64,000 bases of DNA from Kappaphycus alvarezii (lineage: Eukaryota; Rhodophyta; Florideophyceae; Gigartinales; Solieriaceae): positions 1,178,001-1,242,000 of the forward strand of contig NADL03000740.1 in NCBI GenBank assembly GCA_002205965.3, given 5' to 3'. Positions 21,271 to 32,100 of this stretch are shown here, in pieces. A program made the translations under genes and the position numbers. Every line of letters begins with the position of its first letter. Position 1 is the first letter of the stretch. The notes beneath the pieces were generated by a model, which saw only the letters and a program-made list of their open reading frames with translations, searched no databases and had not been told where the DNA came from.

Positions 21271-23095
21271 ACTTACCCAAAGCAGCTAAAGGAAAGATAC
21301 CTTTTGTTGTTGCAGATGTTGAGTCGCTTTCAGTTATGGCCATTTGTTGTGAACCAAAACATTTTCTTTCGATTGAAGTTCAGCACTCCTTGCGCCGGGA
21401 AGCGTCTTTCACTTCGAATGGGCAGCTTTTTCGTGCATCCCAGGCGGGCCACGCAGCATAATCACTATTCCCGTGGTCTCTTCGACGCTTTTGAATGGAT
21501 AGCACCTTGGTAACCTCTTTGACAACTTTGTTTTGTTGTTTTTTCTTTAAAAAAACGGATGCGGAGGCCGTAACCCTAAATACGACCCCGTCGTGGCCTT
21601 TTGAAGTTTTATTTAGTGGGACACTTCTGCAGGATTTGCCAAACATGCTCAAGTGAGTGGGTCCAATTAAATGAGGAATAACTTTAAAATAATCCGTTTC
21701 TCATCCCTTCAATTCATGACAAGTATTTGGATTAACTTAATACTTGAACTTTTTCAAAGATCCCATTATTTCCAATTAGTGCGCCCTTTTTCAAATATGG
21801 CCGATCCCTTTTTCTGAATACTTTAATTTTAAGAATATCTGCGAAGTTTAATCCACTGTTCAGTACAGAGTCGACAGTTTTTCACCCAATTTTCAATTCT
21901 CTGGATTCTGCCATGTGGAAAATGTCCTTCAGCTGTAATTTCCTGGGGTAGGCTATACCGTGCAACAACGGACATAATAGCAGTATGTGCCCTATATCGT
22001 TGTGACACTTTAGCCATTCAAGGTGTCATTATGACCAGCAACCCGCTGCGTTGTCTTGTTCGTCACTGCTCATGTACAGTACGGTACTCATACCGTTATT
22101 ATGGTAGAGCTATGGAGCACAATATCCTTTGTGTTAACGTGCAGGAACTGGTACACAACTTTGATGCGCACTACATCGCCTTTTGGACTATTCCAATTTG
22201 CGTTAAAAGCTGACCCTCATGCGCAACTGTAATGGCAGCAAACGTGCAGTACCGTTCAGAAAAGCAGGGTACTTCCCAACAACCGTACTGTACTGTACTG
22301 TACAACACTGCAACTCGCTTCTCAATTGGTCGAGGGTAGTAAATTAGAGGAAGAGTTTCTCCAAAAATTTAAATATTCAGTAGTACCCTTCGTTAATGAC
22401 GCTGTAACGTGTCCGTGACTAGGCTCGGCTAGTCCATAGCCAGCATACCGTACCGTACCGTATTACAGTAGTGGTTAGCTCGTAGCCGAGTATTCGGACC
22501 AAAGGTGCACCGCACAGACACAGCTTGAACTAAAGATATTTACGATTTCGTAATCAGGCAATCTCACTGGCCGTGTGACGGCCGTAACAAACAGATACCG
22601 CATAGGTCAACATAGGCTTATATTAATCCTGAATCGTGGCATATCCTTATTGGATATCTAGTATTAATAATAAATAACCGTAAAATTTAGACTAAATTTT
22701 GTGTAACAGTTTGCAACGGAATTTTATGGTCATTCGGGGTAGCTCTAAAGTTCAAATTTAAACGTCACCTGAAAGCAACCGACCACATCTTCGATACATT
22801 AAAATAATAAGCATCTTTACTTCATGTATTATAAATTAACCCAAAAATTCCCCACGTGGGACTTTGCCGCCTGAAAACAGTAGTGGTCGACAGGTATAAG
22901 GTGGGAAAATGTGGGGTGATTTAATATTTGAAAGGTATGGTCGGTTAAGTGGTTTTTTCCATTTTGAAGGATTAACTCTCAGTACACAAAGGCCTACTGG
23001 TTTAGGTAGACATTACAGAGACGAGGCCTAGTTTGCGTAGCTTGATATATACCCAGAGAAGGAATCTTCCCTGGAACATACTGTACAGTACTCTT
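21271..23095. other. No intact gene; pentanucleotide GTAC arrays
   Basis: Mostly AT-rich decayed DNA. Two short arrays stand out: GTACT repeated about four times at 22284-22304, and GTACC repeated three times at 22446-22464. A copy of the dispersed 45-bp repeat lies at 22900-22955. A minus-strand open frame of 62 codons at 21829-22017 has no motif. Confidence 0.4.
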
Positions 23096-23099
23096 GCTG

Positions 23100-23170
23100 T
23101 GACACATGTGCACGTGGCTGACGTGGACCACCCGGTTAGCAACATATAGTCGGTTCCTGAACTGGACCCC
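23100..23170 (+). repeat. Non-LTR retrotransposon 3' tail only
   Basis: GCACGTGGCTGACGTGGACC, then CCGGTTAGC and ATATAGTCGG, match the untranslated tail at 16950-17000 and the reverse complement of 13340-13400. No coding part remains next to it. Confidence 0.55.
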
Positions 23171-23463
23171 CGATATTACTGTAATGCAGTGAAGTCTTCA
23201 CATTAAGAGTCCCTCAAAAACCTTTCCCACAGGCACCAGCGTTATTCTTACGAGTCTCTCCGCGTGACAAGCGAACAGTGTTTGGCGGCAAGTGGGGTTA
23301 ATTGGGGTTGAACGGTGGTGGTATACTTAATTTTCCTGATAACAGCAGGTTAAGTGGGGTTGCTTTGTTGATACTTGTGCAAAGATTGGGAAACCTTTGA
23401 ATTTGCATTCAATACATGAATGAGAATCCGCCGTGGCGGGCGAATAACGGATATTTCTGCCAC

Positions 23464-23882
23464 TTAAACACAGGCGTGAGCCCCGTCAACGAGCAGACCG
23501 CGTTTAAGGTGACCATCAACGCGGTGTGTCTTTGAAGGACAGTGGCCCTTAGAGAATCGGTCCGGGGCTCGGCTGGCTACCGATCGCACCACTTCCTTGA
23601 TTGTGGAGAACGCATCACGGTGCTGTCCTTCGGGCTTGGAGATAGGATCCAGGACAATCATGTTCCTGGCGGGTAATCCAGGTAGGGACAATTCAGAGTA
23701 ACTAAAACTGTTAAAAACCAAAAAACAATCAAAAAATTAAGCCGCCGAAACAACGTACCAAACGCGGTAGCAAGGACACATACTTTATTGCCGTTAGGTT
23801 TCCGTACCCCTGCATTTTCTATTTGGGAGCTTGAGTAGGCCTCAGCACCTAACGCTGAAAGAAAGGAAGGATCTTTACTCAT
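23464..23882 (-). CDS. Possible two-exon hypothetical gene
   Basis: An ATG at 23882 opens MSKDPSFLSALGAEAYSS. About 33 codons later stands a good donor, GTATGTG, at 23783, and a good acceptor, TTTGGTTTTTAACAG, ends at 23708. Downstream is an open frame with LPARNMIVLDPISKPEGQHR and EVVRSVASRAPDRF, ending at 23464. The intron would be 76 bases. The two exons are out of phase by one base as assembled, so the model needs a missing base or a different splice site. No family is recognised. Confidence 0.3.
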
Positions 23883-23897
23883 TACTAATCTTGAGTA

Positions 23898-24060
23898 AGC
23901 ACTGACTGACCGACTATTCAGTTAAGACCTAACTGGATGGACCAAATCGGTCACGTGCAGTGGGGCGCGCGATTTGATGGCCACAGCCACCGACGACCAC
24001 AAAGCGCAACTGATGCGCTGGTAGATGCGTGTGCGAATCGTAGCGTCCGAGGTGTGGTGA
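23898..24060 (-). pseudogene. Non-LTR retrotransposon 3' tail, minus orientation
   Basis: ACTGACTGACCGACTATTCA, then TCGGTCACGTGCAG, match the tail of the 13.3-kb copy closely. It is followed by GACGACCACAAAGCG, which corresponds to the last codons of ORF2. This is a very short 5'-truncated insertion. Confidence 0.6.
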
Positions 24061-24396
24061 TAGGAACGGTTTTTTTGTCGCCGTCATCTACAGACTTTTA
24101 GTTTACTGTACTACCTCCTCATGTCCAAAATTGCTTATAATTCCGGTCCTTCCCGTCCTCCGAGAGCCTTGCTTATCATTACCGCGGTCCTCTCCAAATT
24201 TACTTCCATTTTATCTAGATATTTTTATACTGTATCCACCCCTCTGAATCGATCCCGAATCAAGTTCTTTTCCCCTTTTTGCTTACCTCCTCCTCCAAAT
24301 TCGTTTTTTGAGAAAAAGGGCGTAAATGCACTACTACAAAATCCATTGCAGATTTATTTTACCTATTCCTAATCTATAGAACCTGCCCCGGGAGCC

Positions 24397-24404
24397 TATT
24401 TAAA
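24397..24404 (+). promoter_or_regulatory. TATA-like box
   Basis: TATTTAAA lies about 280 bases ahead of the first usable ATG of the acidic hypothetical gene, followed by a long C-rich stretch typical of an untranslated leader in this window. The assignment rests on position and sequence only. Confidence 0.3.
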
Positions 24405-24559
24405 CCCCTTTATTCCAAGTTTCAAACGTCCCCGATCATTTTACTCATCACCCCTCTCCCCCCACACACCCAAAACACCCTCCATTGCATCCCATTCCCC
24501 AAAGCCTACCAAAATAAACAATCTACGCCCTCGAAAGTCATTTCCAAAAATCGCCATCC

Positions 24560-25089
24560 CCGCCCCCTAAACTCTATTCCCCTACTCCCTTTCGGACCCT
24601 ACTGACCGGGATGGCTACCTGCGCCGGCAAACCAAAAAGAAGGTGATCGAATTCGTGCGTCGCCTTTTTACTGAGGATGAGTGTGGAGGAGGTAGGTAAG
24701 GGGCGGGAGTGGGACATCGAGGAGGGAGCTGGGGAGACCTTCGAGGAGTGGGTAGCCCCTGAATTGGTCTACGGGGTTAAAAACGAGGAGGAAGAGGAGG
24801 AAGAGGAAGAAGAGGAAGAAGAGGAAGAAGAGGAGGATGATGAGGACGAGGAAGAGATGGATGAGGGAAAAGGGGGCGTGGAAAGTGTTGGAGTGGTGGG
24901 GCCTAGACTGGAGAGTATGGAACAAGGGTGCCGACGCTGGAACCGGATGGAGATATCTTTAGTAGTTTAGATATCTCCCAGGAGGAAATAGAGAGCTATG
25001 AGCCGTTCGCGGATATTTGTGGGGACTGCTTGGGCAGCATGGATATTTTGGAGGAGTTGTTTGGATCTGACTTAGAGAATAGGAAATAA
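24560..25089 (+). CDS. Hypothetical acidic protein with poly-Glu tract
   Basis: Three plus frames read as one acidic protein. The first gives SDPTDRDGYLRRQTKKKVIE and FVRRLFTEDE with no ATG found ahead of it. From the ATG at 24677 the second gives REWDIEEGAGETFEEWVAPE, a run of about 17 Glu, then DDEDEEEMDEG. After one missing base the third gives DIFSSLDISQEEIESYEPFA and ends SDLENRK at 25089. The bias and helical charge pattern suggest a nuclear or chromatin-binding acidic tail, but that is inference. The minus strand is open here only as a Leu/Phe shadow of the Glu tract. Family unknown. Confidence 0.4.
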
Positions 25090-25564
25090 GAGGACCTCAT
25101 TGATTGTTAGTTTCTTAAGTATCTTTTGTTTAGAGTATATCGTCCACACAAATTGTTTTTATGCATTTCCTGGTACCTTCTGTAGTTTTGTTCGGACTTT
25201 ACGGGTAGCCAAAAGTCTATATAAGCTGAGTAAACTGCTTCCTCATGGAGAGTTAAAGCAAGTTTGCAGACAACTTCAAGCCAAGTCCCGAGTAGTAGGG
25301 AGTTGGGAGTCAACTTCAGACCCAAGAAACCTTTTCTTACGCTGCTCACAGAGCATCAATGGTAGACCCTGCCCCTTTCATACTTGCTTGTAGCCCTTTC
25401 AACTCTCTTCCATATACACTCCTTTTTGTTCGTTCAACTATACCACGGTAGCACTTTTGTCGCTTGCAACACCTCCTTCTTAGGGTAGTTGGTTCTGAGT
25501 ATCTCTTCTCCCGACGATTTACCCCTATCATGTGGCATTTCCTGGCTTCACGTGGTACAATCCT
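25090..25564. other. Possible solo-LTR-like remnant
   Basis: TCTATATAAGCTGAG at about 25218 resembles a promoter TATA box, and TGGTAGACC at 25363 faintly resembles a primer-binding site. No second copy is present, so I do not call an element. Confidence 0.25.
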
Positions 25565-25873
25565 TTAGATGAATAATGCCGTCTCCGGCGAAGGGGCACC
25601 AAGGGAGTTGAAAACCAGAGGCTGGAATGGGAAACCTGGGTAGCGGGAGGGCGGGAAGGGGAGCACTAGGCGCCTTGACAGCTTGTGCTGTAGGTCATGG
25701 ACCTTGTGTTGATGAGTGAGGGCGGCAGCCCTACCGGCGACTAGCGTCGCTTTGGTAATTGAGGACTGCTTGAACGGGGACGTCAAGGCGACGTCGCATG
25801 CGATGGGTAGGTCTGGTAGGCCAGCTTCAGTGTCAACGGGTATTCGGTCAACATCACATTGCAGTAGAGACAC
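25565..25873 (-). pseudogene. Non-LTR retrotransposon, C-terminal fragment
   Basis: The minus frame is open over 102 codons with LPIACDVALTSPFKQS, then HDLQHKLSRRL and FQPLVFNSLGAPSPETALFI, matching the nuclease end of the 9.3-kb copy. Frame intactness suggests a fairly recent 5'-truncated copy. The 3' tail is missing. Confidence 0.7.
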
Positions 25874-26179
25874 TTGTGCGCCATCATCCTTTACCTACAT
25901 ACTGTATGACTTTCTATCTGCAGGATTTTCTTCTGAGCTGAAAGCACCTATATGCGTCATTTCTTTCAAATTGTAAGACTGAGAAGCAGCTGAAATGTCA
26001 ATAATCAGGTGCTTCTCGATCGCATGTTGTCCTCTTGTGACTACAAGAACCGTAGCGGCCTAATGGGTCTCAAATGTACAATGGACAAAGAATTATGTGT
26101 TCGACTAGCTTCGCTCTACAGGAGGGCAAAAAATTCCTTCAGCGAAATCGAAATTTCCACGACAGCTGCTACTTCAGTT

Positions 26180-29100
26180 TTTCGTAGAGCACCCACTTAA
26201 AAATTGGTAGAGGGGTTAATTCACTTTTCACTCATAAAGGGAATAGCGCCATAGGTACGTATGCTGATTCTCCAAGCCGAACTACGGGAATCAGAAATGC
26301 AGGCGACTGTAGTCAAAGACTCAATGTTTTCAGTTTTACTCATTCTGCCTTCAAAGAATGTAACTATGAACAAGTAAACATCTTCATAAATTAATACGAG
26401 GCATAATCTAATTATAACAGAATTGGACATTCCATAAGTGATTTTGGAAGCACTGTACGTCCTGTCAATGAATGACATATCCAAACCTCTTTGATCAGCT
26501 TTAAGCTCTAAAAGAAGAGAAATTTAAACTCTATTTCAGCTTTAAAATTTATGCATCTGCTTTGAAACGCCGATTAGATTGGAATCCCGTTCACTCCTTT
26601 AAGATTTTTCATTGTGCGCACCAAGTGGATTGCCAATGAGGAAAAAAAGTTATCTGGAACGTTAATTTCAGATATGCGGCGGCCAATAACATCAACTGAA
26701 AGTCGTTGAGTTTTTCTACAAGACTTGCATAAAAATAAGTTTGAGACATGCAACTTTTTGCACCCATAAAGCTCTTTATAACAGTCATGATTCAAAAATT
26801 CAAATTGCAAGCAATGATATATTAATCCGTAACCGCCAATGATTGGCTTCGAGTTTCTTCTCTAGACCAAGGTCATCTTGTCTGAATCTACAACTTTCAA
26901 CATAGGAGCGGGTTACATAATACGTATTGAAAACAATTGGGAATGGATTTTCCGTTTCCCGTTTCCGAGAAAACTATTTCATTGCCAGCAGACTTTCCAC
27001 GGTATCTTAAAGATCATATATGATTTCTACTCCCTGAACTGTTGCTGTATTTCGTCTTTGCCAAGTAAATAAGTCTGGAAACAATCTAAGACCCTGCCCA
27101 ACATCTGTACTCGATGATACTTTCCATCGCTCTTTCTATGTCCTACTCAGTGAAGATGCCACCTCAGCCCCATAAATCACCCACAGACAGCTTTTTTTCC
27201 GCTGGAAGGGCCTTGTTTCCGTACCCACCGCTACTGATAGCTAAATTAAATCAAAAAAATCTGCAAAAACTTTGCTGCCTCAATGGATATCTGCAAATCC
27301 ATATTCGTGCTTCCCTATGAAATAATCATCATAACAGCCGTTACAGCAGCCAAATTGGCCGTAGTTAACGATTTCATGATGCGCACGGCCTTCTCTGCTT
27401 TAAAAATGTCATAAATGGTCTTCTAAGCCTATATTGCTGTAGCATCCATATCGTAATCCAGAGAAGTAATCCAAGTGATTATTTTGAGATATCTTCAGCT
27501 TAAACTGACGTTAAAGCTCTATTCAGATGTCGAACTCGCAGAACAAATTTTAATACGCAACTTTGTATCGTTCAATTTTACTTATTTTATTTTTTTTGAT
27601 TTTGCAATCCATTTTTACGAACATGTATCTACACTACATTTTTGTTTTCACTGACCACGTAGGCTAGAGGTTGTTTATTTGGTCTTTCTCAATAAATTGA
27701 ACATTTCCGAACTATATCGAAGGTTAAAAATCTCAATGGGCTTCTTTTATCGTATCCCAATTCATAGCTTACTAGCGAGATGTTAATTTACATCCCTATA
27801 ATTTGGGTTCAATAACCCATCAAATAAGGTCAGAAAAGTTACTGACGACTTCAGTAGTTTTTTTGCGAACTATTAATTACCACTATTAACTGAACTTCTC
27901 ACCACTTCAAAGAGCTCCGCGTGCGGGTGTAGTAACAGCTTTTCTTTCCCCACTGACTTAGCATAATCATCATCCTATCGTTATTAAATTTTATTTCTTT
28001 ATAGTCCCCTCGCCCAGAAAACTATTATTCGAACAAAAATCTTTCATATTTGTGCAAAGAGCAAATCAATTCATTATATAGGCCCACGAGCATGATTTAC
28101 AGCTCAAATGTCACCAATATTTCTTTTTCCACAGATAATTTCCCTTCTTATTATCCTAAGAGTGTGCAAGGTTGGATTATACTAGAAGTTAGAGCTTTAT
28201 TGGTTTACATGGATGAACGAAAAAGCGGCACAAAAAACGATAGTTCACGAATTTTATTTCTAAAATCTATCGGATTATTGGAGTGCAGAGCATTGAAATT
28301 GATAAAAACGCTCGAGTAATGTTGTATTCGTGAAACAAATATTCTCTCATGACTCCAGTTTTCTTCTTTAGTAACTATGGTACTCTCGAATGGACGCGCG
28401 TATGGCTCATAATACCGATATGAATACGAAAACGAGAAAAGATATCCATCTCTTTTCACTAATAGACTAGCTACTGCAGTTTCTGCCGGAGATTTTAAAA
28501 ATATCTTTACAAAATTTTCAGTTTCCCCTGCTACTATCCGAATTCCAAATTCATGTTTGGTTCAATCTTGGCTACGTATACCTCCAAGTATGTTTTCTTA
28601 CGCCGTAGTTACCTGAAATTCTTTTTACGGATAAAAAGCCGCCAGATCAACATTTTCAATACCTCTGCGCCCTACTTAGGTCCTCTAAACTCTGTAATAT
28701 GGAGTTTCAATACTCCTGAACCTCCTTTGAAACTTTATTTTTTCTTTACCTTCAAGAATTTCTAGATAAAAAACATTCCCAAGGTCCCTACCCCATGCAA
28801 TGTGTGCTTTTCATATTTCATCTATTTCTGGTTGTTAATTTCAGTCATAAACCACCAAGATGAACTTACACACCTATTTATGAATATATTGTCTGTCGAA
28901 ACAATTGCAAGTAGTTATTTATGAAAAAAGGCTGCATTTCCTTAGTACTCCAAAAACTATTTGAAAGTTTGATAACACAACTTCCCTGCATAGTATATGG
29001 TTGCAGTTTTGAAACTTACTCAATACGAGGTGCCTCAAACTAATGTTAGCTTTTAATTCTGAATGTGGATTTTTTTAGGTGAGAAGACCTTTACCCACAA

Positions 29101-32100
29101 TAATATCTTTGGCATCAAATATCTCTTGGTATCAGGCAGGATAGACGGAACATGCTTCAGGAGATCGCTTTTTATTTCCATAGGAGAAATAAGAGAGTAT
29201 AATTGTTTGCGAGGAAAACCAACCACACCATAAAATCTAGGTATATCTGGTCGAAAATTATCTGTATTTTTACGATTTCGACTACTGTAAATTTTTAGTG
29301 GTGAGATCTACAAGGATTTAATGCCTCCAAGAGGTTCCAAAATCGAATAATAACCATTTTGAGTGTAACAGCTTTTTGAAGGGAGCTTTTCGTTGCGGTT
29401 TAACTCCTTTGATAAAAGTAGGCAAGTGATTGAAATCACCAAAAGGTCCTTCTTGTCCCTGCTTTTCTACCTCCGTGGATTTTTTGTCTTTCTGTTTTCC
29501 AGCCTAAGTATTCCTTACTGCAACACTGAAAATTCTACCCCTAAGTAGTGTATCCGAATGAAAGTCCTCTGTGAAATACCTTATAGTTCAACCACTTCCA
29601 CATGCCTCGAGCACTTAAGTCACGCGAGCTTCCAACAGTAATCCTGATTCCTGAAGAATGCAGCCATCATGTGAAAGCGACACCAGCTTTAAAAGATTCA
29701 TTCTTACTTCAACGGAAATGCAATAAATGATAGAAACCACATCAGAATGAGTCGTAGAGTACTTTCTGCTCCTTCTAGCATTTAAGCGCAAAAAATTATG
29801 GAATAACCCTAATTAAGCTGAAAACATCATAATCACCACGAAAGCTGTGTAGAAGCCAGGCCTACTAACAGAAAACCTTTCAGAAGACGTCTTGAGTTTC
29901 ACCAGAATGATTTACGTAGTGATTAAACATGTCATAAAATTCGCGGAAACAATAAAGCGGAAAAAACTTCATTCTTTTCCAATGCTTAAATTTCCGAAAC
30001 AGAGCAGAAAACGGAATTTAAATGCAAATAAATCCCGAAAAATGTAATCGCTGTCAGGTTTTTCCCTATCAAACTATATAGATTTACGGATTATTTTCCT
30101 CCAATTTACTTGGAAAAAAGTACTCCTTTTTTGATAGCATAAAACTGAAACCTAGATCACCAATCGATTCTATGTAAAGTAAAGATACATCATTATCCCA
30201 ATCGTAAGCATATGTTTCATGCTAATGTCAAAAGGAACATATCTATGAGACTATTGCTCTGTTTAATGGAGAATAGACTTACTTTGTTTTATCTGAGTCC
30301 TTTCGAGCAAAAATTGGTTTCAAAGTGGCGTAAAGCTCCAAGGTTACCGTTTCCAGTCATTACTGCTTCCAGCGAAAATTTCTCCACTATTGCGGAGATA
30401 GGATCCGCGTCTGCACTAGGATATCCAAGACTTATCATATTGCCTGGTGGTTATTTGGTATTCCGAGACTTGATACCATAGAACCTGATTTTCCATGTTT
30501 AATAGCAAACAAAACCGATTATTTGTACTGTCAAATTCCCCAACTTTAAAAACGTTTCGGTATTTGTGGCCGAACTAAAGCTTTTACGTACTATTTTTGC
30601 GATTATTATCGTTTTAATAAATGAATGGCAGTTATAACCGTGTTAGTTTTGCTTTCAAAATAAATTTTAGGGTTGGAAAACAAATTAAAAATATTATTGA
30701 AATTGTTCTCTCGGGGACATACCCAACATGAGGAAAAACATTTCCTTAATCTTCTTACATTGATTTTTATATTAATAGTATCTCTACCGTCACTTTAAAG
30801 AAACAAGTATCTGAAATCCTGTCTACGTATTGAATATCATCAATAATTTTTTCAATTTTTGGGGACTGAAGAAGTACATATTTTAATCAATTTATGTCAT
30901 GTGAATTGCGTAGCTCAAATAAATAGGCTTTTGATTGTATTTAAAATCAACATTTTAAATGGAAGTATAAATTGTGGACATGAAAACTAATTCTCTGTAG
31001 ACGATAGTTTTTTTAGGATGTTAACGTAAGACCGAATCAGAATATTCAACTGAAAACAATCCTCACTTCGAGAATCCTTCTTTAAAATATCTAAATAAAT
31101 CCGCAAAGCATCCAAGTTGAATAGTGAAATATGTATTTGAAGCAAGTGGTAAACTTTATAAGTTTTATACGGCTACAAACGATATTTTCGTTGATTTTTA
31201 AGATATCAGATATTTTTTAATTAATAGTGAATTAAAACATATGTTATACTTTCATTGTTTTGACAGTTGCTAATGCGCTGAAATATTTAGTTGAAGGTAA
31301 TAATCTAATAGATACCCAATTTCCAGTTCTAATTCTTAAGATATTTTTCATTCCAATGGTGTATTTTGAATTATTGTACAGGAAATATTGGAAAAGTTTG
31401 GAAAAATTGAAATTGAGAAAGCATTCTATGCAATCCGAATTATTAGTAGATAACAACAACTGATTTTCGACTGGGACCTTGTTCAAGATGGATATATACG
31501 AATTAAAATTTTCATACTGAAGTTTCCGATACGTATTCAGAATCCTCTTTTCACGTTAAATGACAGTGTAGATGGAAAAGCATTAGAATGGGGCCATTAC
31601 GGCAGGAGTGGTACTGCGAAAATAATTTAGACCACTTGGAGAGAAGTTTGACTAAATACTATTCTTTAAAGTTTCAAAAACTATTAGGGGTCTCAACGCA
31701 CATACTTGGGATTAGTATAGAATAGATTAGACTATATCTAATTACTTCATACGAGTTGCCTTAACAAATTCAATACCGAATCTATGCAAACCCAAAATAA
31801 AGGAAATAAAAGTCTAGTTGAATACGTAAGACTCAAAAGCGATTTGTCATGCATTTTTAATTATTTTTTCGCTCGCTATTTGAACTGGAATGATATAAAA
31901 CTCTAGATATCCGGCATAAAATTACTGCATGGTTGATTTTAATGTATTTTTTTCATTGTCAATCGTGTTAAAAACAGCCAAGTTCACCCGTTTCGATTAT
32001 TCATTCCTGAATGAGTGATTTTGATAGAGAACTGTAAGCGTGTATACTGCGCAACATCAAATTATCATACTATGGATAATATCAGTCAGAACCAGTTGAA

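Noticed and set aside
24668..24925. Minus-strand frame with a long Leu/Phe stretch resembling a membrane helix
   Set aside because: It is the complement of a Glu-coding tract on the plus strand.
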